Positions 48,274-61,300 of a DNA stretch of 64,000 nt are shown here, in pieces. Source of the DNA: Cyprinodon diabolis. Lineage: Eukaryota > Chordata > Actinopteri > Cyprinodontiformes > Cyprinodontidae. The notes beneath the pieces were generated by a model. It saw only the letters and a program-made list of their open reading frames with translations, did no database searches and had not been told where the DNA came from. The stretch covers positions 16,087,479 through 16,151,478 of the forward strand of contig CM060068.1 of assembly GCA_030533445.1 (NCBI GenBank), read 5' to 3'. Numbering within the stretch: position 1 is the first letter of the stretch; each line of letters opens with the position of its first letter. A program made the translations under genes and the position numbers.

Positions 48274-49389
48274 CTAGTCACTCAGTGTCCTCAGTTATCC
48301 TCCTCTCTTGTTACCTCTCTCCTTGGTTGTCAGCATGGAGTACATGTAAATCGTCTATATGTGTAGTTAGCACGTTTAGCAACATCTCAGGTATGCATCT
48401 GTTGATGGCAGTAAGGGCCACCAATTCAGTCTCACAGTTCCCATAACTGTAAACAGGAAGATGGGTCCGTACCTCAAGTTGTGTTTCCTGATGCTGGGCC
48501 GAGTCTCATGTCTCTTCCCTATATCGCTGGGAGCAAAGAGCTACTAAGAGCTAACAGCTGATCTCAAGTTGAAAACTCCGTTAAAAAAAGTTTTTAAAAA
48601 AACAGAAAATAAAAGTTATCCACAAAACAGTCAGCTTCATTGTGTGTAAGCCAGGCAGGACAGAAAGTAACATTAACAGAAACATTGGAAATGTTGAAAA
48701 AGGGAATTTGAAAAGAGAAAAACTCAACTTTGAGTCGGAAATGCAGAATCAGTCTGCCTGCTCAGAGACACCTTTTCATGTAGTGAAGGATAGTGACTTT
48801 TAAGCAAAAGTGAGAAGGCATGAAACATATACCGGGAGAGACTGATTCGTTACAAAATAAATGCAGCTTGTTTAATTTATCAACTAGTTTTAATCTCTGT
48901 TTCTTTTTAGCATAAATCCCTATTTCGTTTCTAAATTTGGCACAATGAATAAAATGTTAACAGTTGTCATCTATATATATGACATGATTAAAGTCCTTGG
49001 TAAATTAGGCTTAAGGCCCAACAGTACAGTTTTTAAGGTTTTATCTACAGCAATGTAGTTTTACAGGGTTTTTAAGGAAAATTTATTGTAAGATGAAACT
49101 TGAAATTTGTCTTGGACAAACGCCTCTCTCAAGTTATTTCAAACTTACTGTTAAACATCTCTGACCTGTCCACATTTTATACTTCCAGTTTTCTCTACAC
49201 ACTATGATTTTCACTTTTTAAAGAGAATAAATGAAGTATAGGAAATGAGAAACTACCGACTTAATTATAAATCTCTGAGAAATTAAACTGAACAAACTTG
49301 ACTTCAGTTTCTTTTATTAATTAATGTAATGGTTGTTATCGATCTTCACAAAGCTGAAAGGCTTCGTTTCCTGTTAAATTCAGCTCAAA
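48274..49389. other. gtdc1 intron 1 (proposed), nothing recognised
   Basis: Low-GC non-coding DNA between the fold-back element and a candidate conserved block. Confidence 0.5.
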
Positions 49390-49890
49390 CAGCAGCAGGC
49401 AGTTGAAATATTACCCCGTGACATTTAATGCTGAGCCAACAATGACTTATTGATCTTTCCTGAAACTAGCATAACAATGTTATGTGTACAAAGAAAATTA
49501 TTTCAGTCAGATATCCGCCTTCGAGTGAGCTGCAAAGTGTCAGGGAGTGAAATGAAAGATGCTTCGAGTCAGAGTGAGAGCTAAGCTGAGGCAGTTAAGG
49601 AGCAGCTACCTTCAAATAACACAGGGACTGGCTGCTGATTCATTCAGTACCATTTCATCATCTCACACTATTAATATGCACAAACACAGCAGGCCCGCTG
49701 AGCACAACCTGAAGAAAACAGCCCGAGGAGAATGGGGAAGGTGATGAATTTCGGGGGATTCTCCAGTGAAGCCGCAGTACAGTTCATTTATACACAGTCA
49801 CTTTACATGGGCGCCTTAATTCGTGTCTGATTTTTAGCGAGCTCACCTAGGGTTATTCTAATGCAACATTTTGAGCGTGTGTGTTTGTCT
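49390..49890. promoter_or_regulatory. Candidate conserved non-coding element in gtdc1 intron 1
   Basis: This long non-repetitive block includes TTAATGCTGAGCCAACAATG, CACACTATTAATATGCACAA, TACATGGGCGCCTTAATTCG and AGCTCACCTAGGG. Enhancers of ZEB2 are known to lie in the neighbouring gene region in vertebrates, so a zeb2-directed role is possible. Confidence 0.35.
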
Positions 49891-51223
49891 AATAAAATAG
49901 AATGAGCCCTGTGGTACCCCATAACTAACGCAGAGAGGGAGCACAAATGTAAAGTACGAGGCTGTTACAGTGTAATTACTGATTTTCACCAGTACCATTG
50001 CTATAAAGTGCTTTTCAAAGCTCTTAAAAGCTAAATGATGAACTTAAAAAATGTCCTTGATGATTGAATGATTAATGAATAGATATGATAACTGTTTTCT
50101 TTTAATACAATAAAGATAAAAAAGCAGGATAAGTTGTAGGACTGCATTTGACTAAGATGCTTGAATCAGTTGAGCTTAACAAAACTTTGTTTATTATTTG
50201 CTCAAAAAGAGTAGGTTGAATATATCTGAAATTGAAGTGTTAAAGAAAGAGAAAACCTTTAGATAATTTTATTAGAAATGTCATCTACAAGTTGAAGATT
50301 CTGATTGAGTTATTTTTTTAAAGAAACATGATCAGTAAATGAAAAATGAAGTTCTGTAATGGTATTCTATAAAAGATGGATTAAATGTTTTTTAGCTAAT
50401 AAATATTTAACTTTATTTAATGTTCTCTTTCTGGAAACTTTGATCCAGGTTTTTCATGCATAATTTGGATGTTAATAATGTTTATTAACTGAAGCACTTT
50501 GGGCTTCTGTGCCCTATCTAGATCGTTCAGGGTCTTCAACCTGGGAGAGAGGTTACTGAGTCTGGAGGATGTTAGATGGATGACTGCTGACAGAACAGAG
50601 ATGAAGGCCGTATTTAAAGATTTTAGACTGAGTTTTAGAGCCATTTAAGATTAAATAAAAAAAAAAAACACAACATTTTTAATTGAGTACTCAGTGGTTC
50701 TAGTTTACTCTAGTTGATCTAGATTAGTCTTAGTTTTCCATAGTGTTCGGGGCCTAAATCATTCTGCATACCTACTGATGGTTGGGTCAATGGATCACTA
50801 CAAGTAATTAAATTCATGCCATAATCTTCCCTGGTTTGCTTTCATGCAGGCTTTTTAGACAAGTCAAACAACATCAGATACGCTTGAGTGAAGAAAAAAA
50901 CATTTTTTGAAATTGATCACATTGGGCTTCTGGTATGTTTGAATCTCTTTCATGTTCTATGTAGCACCACAACACAATGTCAAACTCGTGCTTTGTTTTT
51001 GCTCATCTTCTTATACTGCTATTTTTATGTTGCGTCCTGTTTTCCTTCTCTGCGGTGTGCCAGGATGGGCACGCATTCCCAATGTAACCAGGCCAGGGTA
51101 CAGTTGTCTGGGATGGACTCACTTCAAATACCACACTCTAATACCACACTCTATGTGTTCCAATGGTTTGGTGTGAAGTTTAGTAATGCTGCTGATTAGC
51201 GATGTTGTTCGATGACATCGGCC

Positions 51224-51252
51224 GGGGGTGGGGGGGGGGGGGGGGGGGGGGG
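51224..51252 (+). repeat. Poly-G tract
   Basis: Five Gs, one T, then 23 Gs in a row. Such a run is rare in vertebrate DNA, prone to polymerase slippage and length error, and able to form G-quadruplexes. Confidence 0.95.
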
Positions 51253-51294
51253 TTTGGTGGTATGGTTGGAGTGACCTACACATTGTGTTTTGGG

Positions 51295-51640
51295 TACAGC
51301 ATGAAGTTTTTTCGGGACGTCATCGAGGATGAAGCAGCAGACTCGCCCACAGATTTACGACAAACAGAGTGAGGAGCATTTCCAGAGATTCCACCGCTTG
51401 GTTTCCAGGCGGCGCGGTGCGATGCTGACTCAGGCCGGCCGCAGCAGCTGCTTGGGGGATTCCCTGCTGGGGAAACGCCCACATTAACCCTTTGTTTCAA
51501 GTGTGTCTGCAGCCTTCCATGTTCGAGGTGGTGGGAGGAAAGGTGTCTAAGCTGGAATCCCCCACCGTGGTTCTGTTTGATTAAAGGTGGAATGATTGAT
51601 TTCACATTTACTAAGAAACATCCTGTCTGCTTGATCAATT
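51295..51640. promoter_or_regulatory. Candidate conserved non-coding element in gtdc1 intron 1
   Basis: The block has higher CpG than its surroundings (GGCGGCGCGGTGCGATGCTG, GGCCGGCCGCAGCAGCTG) plus CACATTAACCCTTTGTTTCA and TTTGATTAAAGGTGGAATGA. Minus-strand reading gives a 120-codon ORF with no recognisable protein. Confidence 0.3.
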
Positions 51641-52589
51641 AGCGGCTCACAGCAGTTTGACTTTCCATTGTCCTGGTTGTCCACATCTCTGATTCTGCCC
51701 CCCCCAACCTACGACTGAAGGTCACATTTGCTTTATATTTTGCTGCGTTTGTAATACTGCCCAAGTAATATAATCATACTTTTCCATATTACTATTTTTT
51801 GTTGTTCTTTTTATTTGAAGTCAGTCTCTTTGCTTTTTGGCCGCCCTTTTGGTTATTTGTTTCTGTTGCTAAAAGGTTATTATTTCAAATATTTTAACAC
51901 ATATTTGGGATTTTTGTATCTGTAAATTATTTCTCTTTCAGTTAGTTTATTTTATTTCCATTTTATTTGTTAGCTTTAGTTGTCTCAGGTTTTCTCATGA
52001 ATCACCTTTATCTTTAAATCTTTTTTTTGTATAGTTACGTCTTAATGTATTTGGACTCTTAATTTTTTTGTCTCATTTTGTCATGTTTTGATTAGTTCAG
52101 TTTTACAATAGGAACACATGTTATTTTGTCTTTATTTTATTTATTTATAGATATTGAAGGGTTCCTTTTGGCTATCTTTAAAGAATGTGTGTGTGCGCTT
52201 AATTTCTGCTTGTTTAAATTGTTGTCCTGGTCTCCAGCCTGTGACTCATGTCCTAACATCTGTCTGAGGAGTTAATAAGAGACAAAAACCTAAATTACTT
52301 TACTCACATATTTAGTTTTAATAGGTTTCTGGCTGCTGACACTGTAGGATTCTGAACCTTCCTTATCTGAGCAGTAAAACTGTCCACTTGGAGGCCTGAA
52401 CAGAAAAAGCAGTCGTCGTTTTTTCTTCTAAAGGCCAATAGGTCTTCCATCAGCAGTTAATCAGCACCCTGACACGTTTTCATTTTTCACATTATTTGGA
52501 CGCATTCAGGAAACAGATTGGTCCATTTTTAGCACAAAGGCTGACATTGTGCTTCTTGTTCCAATCAGATTTGTCTGTCTGACACATCT

Positions 52590-53060
52590 GCATGGCAGAA
52601 GTCTCGTTGGTATCTGTCTCCAGCAGAAGAAACAGCTCATTTCCTTCTCCTGATATGAGTGGCAGCGAGCAGATATGGACTGATGGAGCTGCATGTGGGC
52701 GAGCGCTGAGTGGTGCTGCAGCCACATTAGCTCCCATTGTGGGCAGCGTAATGGAGGAACAAACTGGAAATGGTTGGGAGGGAATTCAGAGGAAGAACAG
52801 GAGAGCTCAGGGACCGTAAGCTGTCCACTTCCTGCCGCCCGGCTGCGTAAACCTCCCCGCAGCATAATGGATCCTATCAGGGAACATTGTGCTGCAAATA
52901 GATGGATGTTACTGGGTTTTACTGTGGTTTCTTACTGCAGAGTTAACTGGCTACACTACAATAGATTTTCATTTACGGCCTGAAAGGAGGAGAATGAAGA
53001 GCTGCGAGGATTCATTCTGCCTCCATCAGGCCAGCTTTTCAGCTGCATGTTAACCTCAGC
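52590..53060. promoter_or_regulatory. Candidate conserved non-coding element in gtdc1 intron 1
   Basis: This GC-balanced, repeat-free stretch contains CACATTAGCTCCCATTGTGG, GCATAATGGATCCTATCAGG and AACATTGTGCTGCAAATAGA. Several overlapping ORFs in different frames resemble no known protein. Confidence 0.3.
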
Positions 53061-53565
53061 ATATTCTCCTCTGTGAGCTTTGACCCCCAGCTTGTTCTTA
53101 GCTTTGTTTCTGCAGCTGACGGGGATTCCTGTCAGGCTGGAAGAGCCTTGTTATGGAAATCTCGCTGAATTATTACAGTCAGACTGTGGAAATACTGTAG
53201 GCTGGTGTTCCTGCAGAGTTTTCATCAGAATGGGCTTCAACTTTCAAATCAGCTTCTAATAATTACGCAGCATCAGTGACTCATGATGGAGTTTTCATGT
53301 TCAAATCTTTGAACGTATCAGGATCAAAAAGTTTCAGAAAAAACATGACATTTGATATAAGAATATCACTGAACATGAGACAAATGAGCATTAAAGAGCA
53401 GTGGGTTTAATGAAAACTACGTCAGACTGTCTGCTTAAAGGTTGCTGATTTCAAAAGTAAATATTCTGATTTATTGAGTTTATGCATCTCACATCAAAGT
53501 AGAAGGTCTCCATTACTTGAATGTAAACCTTTGCCTTCATGTCCTTTAACCTTTTAGATTATCCA

Positions 53566-53597
53566 TGTGTGTGTGTGTGTGTGAGTGTGTGTGTCTG
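53566..53597 (+). repeat. (TG)n microsatellite
   Basis: TG units with two single-base interruptions in a gtdc1 intron; a shorter TG run follows at about 53876-53890. Confidence 0.9.
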
Positions 53598-54339
53598 TGG
53601 ATGTTTCCTGTCTAGCCCTCAGAGTGAGGACCATTTTTTTCAATTTCACCATTAAATTGAGGACCAGTTGTTGCAAAGGACATTTAGCCTCATATGCTAT
53701 TTGCTAATGGTTAGGTCTAGGGCTAAGGTGTCAGTTAGTTTGAGTAAGGGGGAGGTATGCATTAGTAATGTTTTGGTTTAGGTTTAGTTTTAGCGTTAGA
53801 GCATAGAAAGAGTTGAAAATGACTGAAAAACAATGGGAGTCAAAACATAGTCCTCAACACGATTGCAGAACGAGTATGTGTGTGTGTGTGTTTGTACTCG
53901 TTTGTATTGCCTTTTTATTTACTAAGGTTCTGAGAACCGACAGGCTGAACTTTAGGTTAAGGATAAGTTTCGGAATACTGATGAGGGTTATGTTAAATGT
54001 TCGAGTTCGACATAAAGGCAGTGATTCAATTGAATAGAAGTCAATGTCATATGGATAGTAATACAAACCCAGGCCTGTTTACTTGTTGCATTCATTAAAA
54101 TATATGTATGAAAAATGTATTTTACTAGCAGCAAATTTGTATGTGTGTGGCCGACACAAAGAGTTGTGCATCATTGTGTACAGCAGACAGAAAATGACAA
54201 ATAATCTAAAAAGGCTGGTTTACATCTCTATACCCCTTGAGGACAACCTTACAGCGCAGTTAAAGCTCTCACTCTTTTGGATCTCAGAGCTTATTGCCTC
54301 TAAGGACTAGATTTCTTTCCTGTTTCTTTTTGTAAAATA

Positions 54340-55090
54340 GTTTAACCTCAGTTAAACTGGATGGAGAACATTTACACCGTAAGGTCTGCCCTTTGGCTGG
54401 GCAGGAAACATTTACATTGTAGGGATTGAGTTTTGCCTTTAATCAGGCCAATTAAGACTTGAGCAAAGCCACAAGCCATCTTTGCCTCAGTTCCGATCAG
54501 AAATCTGTCCCTGTTGTAGAAAAGCATCCTTACGACAGGATGTGACCTCCACCATGTTTGCTGTCCTCTGAAGAGCTTGAGGTAAACTTTCAAGTTGAAC
54601 TTTTTAGAACTCTTCTTTTAAGGGATGTCCTTCCTTTGCCACATCTTCATAAAGGTCAAATTTCTGAAGTGCACAACTGAGGGATTCCCCCATCTGAGCT
54701 GAGAGCTTCTTCAGAGTCACCACGGGCTTCTGCTGTGTCTGTCACTATTGCTCTCCTTGCTCAGACTGTTGTTTTTGTCTGATGGACATGTCTTGGGAAT
54801 TGTTCTGTTTTTCTTCACAGATGAACAAACAGAACTGACAGGTTTTCAAAGTTTGGGTTCCTGTTTTATCAACTAATTCTGCTTTAAATCTTCAATGGGT
54901 TTTAGTTATGGTTTTCAATATCATGGGGGTTTAACAAGCTGTTGAAATTAAAATTTTAGAACAGATTAATCATTGTTAAATTTTTTCCACTTTACAGTTA
55001 TACACCACTTTGTGTTGTTACCATATACAGTTTCCAAATAGGAGATCGGTAAAAAAAAATGGAAGGTGTAAATACTTTGCAAAGTCCTGC
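54340..55090 (-). mobile_element. Heavily decayed Tc1-like repeat
   Basis: Phrases such as CAGGATGTGACCTCCACCAT, ATCTGAGCTGAGAGCTTCTT, TTGCTCTCCTTGCTCAGACT, TATACACCACTTTGTGTTG and the end GGTGTAAATACTTTGCAAAG are recognisable from degenerate fish Tc1-like elements. There is no ORF and I cannot define the left end. It lies just upstream of the gtdc1 exon at 55163. Confidence 0.4.
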
Positions 55091-55162
55091 ACCCATGACC
55101 TCATCAGATGTGGATCAGACATTAATAAAAGCGACAGCTAACTTTTGACTCCTCTCAATCAG

Positions 55163-55353
55163 GTCGGCGGTTCCCCCGGCGTCCTGCTGGTCGAGGCGTT
55201 TTATGGGGGCTCTCACAAACAGCTGATCGACCTTCTGCAGGAAAACATCGATGGCTGCTCTGCCTTCACCTTGCCTGCCAAAAAATGGCACTGGAGAGCG
55301 AGAACAGCAGCTCTGTACTTCAGTCAGACCATTCCTGCCTGTTCAACATACAG
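55163..55353 (+). CDS. gtdc1: gtdc1 exon: N-terminal substrate-binding domain
   Basis: The acceptor is CTCAATCAG and the donor GTTAGA, leaving phase 2. It encodes the hallmark [17 protein letters not shown] and [22 protein letters not shown], the N-terminal DUF3524-type domain. The residues before EAFYGG ([10 protein letters not shown]) have no Met, so translation must begin in an upstream exon. Confidence 0.92.
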
Positions 55354-58300
55354 GTTAGAGGCACACATGTGGCACCATGTAGGTAACGCCTAAGGTAGAC
55401 AACCAGTATCCAAATAAAAAAAGTTTGTTTCTGGCACTTTGAGGTTTGCTCCTTCATTGAGAAGACCATTCCATGAAGAACATTTGGCATTATTTTGTCT
55501 CATTCTTGCTGGTAGACTGTTTACAGGTGTCTACAGATTGTGATTCGGCCTATCCAGGGACTGCCACTCTAGGTACCAGATCTGCTCGGGGCCCGCCCCT
55601 TCTTATGAGGTCATCATATGGCAACTGCACTCGGACAAACTATATCGCACCCCTTTCTTAAGAATCAAATCTCTTCTGGACTCACAACATATTATTACCT
55701 TCTATATTTAATTGCATTTCATGCAATCTAAAGTAGCCAAAAGTTGAAACCAATCATTGTCAGTCTTGAAGGAAAGCACTGCCCTCTAAGACAGACTGAG
55801 CTCTGACACCAAGGTGACAGAAAAAGTCTCAGTTTGTTTTTATTAAGATCTGAGGGCAGGGAAGGACAAATGGAACATCTTAATAAGTGACTTTTGTAGA
55901 GATTTTAGACAAATAAAAAAACAGCTATTAGAAAACCAACATTGTTGTTAACACAAAGTTAAAAGTAGTTTAGCTTAATATGGCTCACTGACCGAGCTAA
56001 AACAGGCTAACCTGTTAGCTAGTGAGCACAGCTAGCCACAGCGATACCCAGCTCTCCCCCTTCATATCATGTTGTTGCAGTTACTTTGTTCACCATAAAA
56101 AGACCTTATCAGTTTTGTTATCATTCAAGTAAAACTTCATCGATCATAAGACACACTAACGCTACAGATGCTCCCGACTCGACACACTGATGCTGCGTGA
56201 TGTTATTTTCGTTTTCTGGGCAACCACAATGTTTTACATCCTGTGGCAGCATTCAGCCAATGTAGCGTAACGTCACTGGCATGTGCAGGGCCCGAGCAGA
56301 TCTGGTACCTACGCTGCCTCTTCTTCCTTTGCTAAGCCTTTAAATCGGGCACAGAAATTGGTTTTATTTAGTTAAAAGCTAAAAGAGAAAAATAAATATT
56401 TGCAATCCTTAAAATCTGCATGTATCTGCATGCAAGGGCAGCAAACTGTACGGTGAGAAGAATCTCTACAGTTTTGCAATAGTATTCTCTTTACTATGTG
56501 TATTTTTTCAGGATGAGGGGTTCAAACAAACAAATAAAAGAAATCATTAAAGCTCACTCATTAAGTAAGGAGTCAACATGAAACATTTTTAATTTTCATT
56601 TAAGATACAAGAGCCGCTGAGCCTTAGCACACTGCTTAGTAGCTCCTAAAGCGTTTCTTGATAATGTACTGAGCTAATGTCGCAGCCCAGCTGTCTTGGT
56701 TCATCGAGCTTTGTCATCGTACTATTTGTAAGTCAACTTTAACTTGTAACATGCAGGTGTGAATCCATTCAAGCAAATCTGAGACTTGACGAAAAAAAAC
56801 TGGAACGAGACCACCTCAGAAAGTATTTTGTTTAGGTCAGAACATATTCGCCTAGTCCTGCTGGAAGTGTTAAGGGTTGAGGAGCAGCGGGAGGAAGACT
56901 TGCCAGCTGCTCTCAGAACGTCTGAATTCTGAAGCTGCCGATCTGATGGAAGATAAGAGGATCAGTTTCATGTGTGGGGCTTTAGTCCCTGCTTCTGCTG
57001 ACTCATTCCCACACTGGTTTCAGAGCAGTATGAGCAACAATGATCACTGCTTTGAACTTAAAGATAACCAAACACTGCTAGGTGATCCGAGTCCTGTCAT
57101 CAGCAGCTTCTGGGCAGGGTGTCTATGGTTCCAACATGAAGCCAATGATGGGCAGTTCCCCTTCCAGCTGCTGTCCAGCATCTTTTAGATGTGTCCTTGG
57201 TTCAACACAGCTGGATCAAGTTATTTGAGGATAAGAAAACTTTGGAGAAGTTGACCCCATGCTGAGAAGGTAATTCAGCCATTTAATTCAGGTGTGTTGG
57301 TTCAAGGAGGAATCCAAAGGTTGCAGGATTTTAACCGCCCTCTAGGAATTGAGTTGCCCACCTTTGGACAAGACTAAGGATGAAGAGATGTTTATGCTAT
57401 AAAGACCTGGGTTCATGATATTAGGAAAAAATACAGCTTGTTTTTTATGGTTGTGGTTAAAATGTTTAAGATTAAAAATTGAGACTTTACTAATAAAAAA
57501 TATTGAAAAAAATAGATAACTTGTTTAAAGAAATATGATATTGTGCCAAATATTAGAGCCAAACAGTCCTTGTGATTGTGTTTTAGTTCTCACACATATT
57601 GTTGTAGTGAGAAAAGCTGTAATTTTAATATGTTGTGCAGCTCTAGGAAAAAAAACCCAGCTGATTAAGAGAATCTCCACGTTGGACCTCATAGTTCAGC
57701 AAGTTGAGCGTTGTTGGATCAGCTGACTCCTGCTGCTGGTAGAATCATTCTCAAACAAAACCAGCTTTCTCAGGAAAATAATATGACTCATATGTTTTTA
57801 GTCCAACCAATATCTGAAAGCATCATAGTCCCAGCTAGGGCTGAATGATTGTGCCAAAAATCTAAATTGTGATTATTTTTAACAGATATTGTGATTTTAC
57901 ATACATCTCTAAATGTTCAACAACTGGCTGCTGAAAGAGCTTTACATTTTCAAAAAGACATTGCATCACAGTTATCTGAATGGCTGTGGTAACTGCTCAT
58001 CTGCACATTTTCAGACGTATTTGACATCAGAAGTCAGTCTGACTGGCCCGTATAACGTAGTCCTGCATCCATAGATTAAAGAACTTATGAATGAGTGTGA
58101 CCTGAAGGTACAATTATAGAGGGGGCCATCTCTGTAACAACCTAACCTGATGGTCCACATTCAAACAATGGAGCCAGAAAAGAACAAAACAAGATTGTTT
58201 TCTCATTTTATGTCCCATCGTTTCAGCAAGATTTTACTGAACGTTGTTAGTCAGCTCAATATAAAACCACATTCAAACAAGATTTAAAGAGACTAAGTAA

Positions 58301-61300
58301 GACATAAAGAGCAGAAAAAAATCCACTGATCAGCTGCTTTGTCACTTCTCTGGCTCTGCAGGAATTCCTTTGCTCATTAATGCTGTATTGTTCTCCACAG
58401 GGTTTTGTTTAGCAGCTCGGTTCTGAACCTGTGTGAGCTGGTGGCTCTCAGACCTGATCTGGCCCGGCTGAAGAAGATCCTGTACTTCCATGAGAACCAG
58501 CTGGTCTATCCGGTTCGTAAGGACCAGGAAAGGGACTTCCAGTATGGATACAACCAGGTGCTCTCATGGTAACCGCCAGCTCCATCAGAAGGATCCTGTG
58601 TGTGTGGGCGGGGGTGGGGAGGTATAAGGATCAGTTCTGGTCCAGATGGGGTTTAGTCCAGCAGTATACTGAAGAGTTAAATTTGTAGAATAATATATAT
58701 CCATATGGCCTGATTGATCATTTCTCATAATAAACTAAGATTATTTTGCTATTTTTTTGTCTTCATGAGGCCCTCTGATTGATTAGTGATTGAGCAGTCT
58801 GATTGGTTGATTGTGCCTAATTAAAGTGGTTCAGGTTATCGATCAGCTGTCTGACTGTAAAAGTGATTGTTGTTGATCAGCTGGCAGCTCATCAATAAGC
58901 TGCAGGCACTCCGTCTTCTCTAACCACATTACAGCATCAGACCACAGCAGGGATCATTAGCAGACGTCTGATGGAAGTTAGAGTCCTGCAGGATCCTGGA
59001 TCTGAACCCCTCCAATCTACTGTTTTGATTTGGTTTGTCTCTGCAGCTTGGTGTCAGATGTGGTGGCCTTTAACTCCCGCTTCAACATGGAGTCCTTCCT
59101 GTCTTCCATTCGGTCATTCATGAAGAAAATCCCAGACCATAGACCTAAAGACCTGGACCGGCTGATCCGTCCTAAGTGTGTGGTCCTCAGCTACCCGGTG
59201 CAGTTCCCTGACATCAGAAGGTGGGCTTCTGCTGTACATAGGTCAGCCTGGTGACTGACTGTAACAGTGGTCCTCTTGCAGGTCTAAGACGTTTCACTGG
59301 TTTAAAAACACTTGATTGAAATCAATGCTGAGGAGGTTCTTTAACCTTTTAGCTCAGCTCTTGGCGCAAAATTAATTAAAAGTAGCTCTAATTTATATTA
59401 AATGGGACATTTCCTGCTCAGTGGTTTGGATGAGCGTAGTGATGCTGACCGCTTCCAGGTGCGACCAGTAGCTGGAGGATGAAACATCCATGTGGGCTGA
59501 GTCTGCTATGTTGACTGTTCCTCTGTGGTCTCTGTTGTGACAACCTTCATCCATCAGTCACACTGTCATTATAACTGAATAGTCATCGAGTTCTGCAGAG
59601 AGAAACAGACGTTCCATCCATCATGGCTGCTGCTGAACCCAGACTCCTCTGAGATCAATGATGATGTCACACAGTGAGCATCTGTGGGCTTCTTCTACTG
59701 TTCTACTACAGCAAGCGATGATTCCTGATTCTTGAGTCTGAGCTCATGTGACGGGGGCAGCAAAAACAAAAAGGGTCAGACTGGATTGAATGTGCAGAGG
59801 GGTTCTGATCTGTGGAAGGATCAGGATGAAGAAAACAGAAAATTTCTCAAATTTCTACACAAGTAGAACGTTTTTTATTGTTTAAAACAATTTTATGGAA
59901 CATCAGAGCATCCAAATTCATACAGTAAACTATCTGCTTTTTTATCGAACAACTTTCTGATTCAACAGAACCAAAAAAAAAAAGTTTATGTTTAATTATG
60001 TTTTTAAAGATTGATCAACTGATTCGGTTTAGACAGCTTAAAATTAGTTCACTCAATTGTCATTATAATCAACTTTAACCCTTTTCCAATAACTATCAGC
60101 TCAGTGTCATCGGTGTAACCGCTGTTTAATCAGACGAGGTTCTATTGGATGTGGGTTTATTTCTGCAGAACCAAACAGCAGGATGAAGTTCTGTATTTCT
60201 TACTCTAAATGTGCAGCGAAGCGATTCGTCCTCGCTGCAGCTTCTCTGTCTGATTATAACCCTGATTATAAACCCCAGCAGCATCAGCCGTCGTTGACCT
60301 TCATCTTTAATCAGACTCAGAGGTGACATCATCACCATGATCGTCAATAATCTGATTGGTTTTACAGCCTGCGGTCAGACTGTTCATTCCTCAAATGGAT
60401 CACTGGAATCCTGCTTTCCAACGTCCTCAGAGGAACAAACAGCCAGACTACAAGGCGCTGTCATGTTCTATTTGTCCCGGTTTCTCTGGGTTCTGTTTCC
60501 CATATCTCTGGTTCTGGTTCTGTTTTTTAGTCTGCTGCCAGAACACAAACTGAGACGTCTTTGCCACTGTGCAGAGACGCCTCAGAGCGATCATCGGATC
60601 GTCACCTCGCCGCCAGATCAGCAGCAGACGTCATGGTACCAAAACCATCAACAGATTGAATCCGTTCACCTGAAGGTTATCACATCCGTTGGTTCTGACT
60701 TGATAGGTTTGGGGAGGTTCCCGATCAGTCCCCATTCGATCCCAAAAGTGCCCTTACACCTGGTCAGGACCCAGAGTGTTTGGACCAGGTGAAGCCTCTA
60801 CACATCGTGTGGCCTCACAGGTGGTGAGTTCTGGTTCTACCCAATCTGTAGTATCACTGGTTCTGTTACTCTATGCAGCAGAACCTCCTACAACTAGGAA
60901 TACAGTTCCTAGTTGGAATATAGTTCAAACAACAGGATCAGATTAAAAGTCCTTTACATGGACTTTATTTTGTCATTTTGTATACACAAGTGTAAACAAA
61001 AAGAAATTTTATTTAGAACAGCTCTAGACAATTTTTTTTAAAGTGCAGCCTTGAAAACAGTAATAAATACATAAAAACAGTAATACATAAAAACAGTAAT
61101 ACAAACATATGACTGTATATTCGCATTTTTCGTATTTTATTTTTATTTTTATAAAATAACCCCTTTTACATAACATTCAGCAGTCTAATGGCAGTGGGAA
61201 AGAAAGTTATGAAATCTGCTGGACCTGCATCTGATGCGTCAGTCACTTCCCGGAGGGTAGCAGGGAGAACAGTCCATGGTGGGGGTGTGAGGGGTCTTTT

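Noticed and set aside
51276..51638. Minus-strand 120-residue ORF as a gene
   Set aside because: No known domain; CpG-rich non-coding texture explains the lack of stops.
60356..60553. ORF reading [10 protein letters not shown] after an alternative acceptor at 60378
   Set aside because: It superficially resembles GTDC1 RFMPKHK but runs into a stop without joining the downstream exon. The acceptor at 60530 gives the better match [10 protein letters not shown] after a strong T-rich tract.
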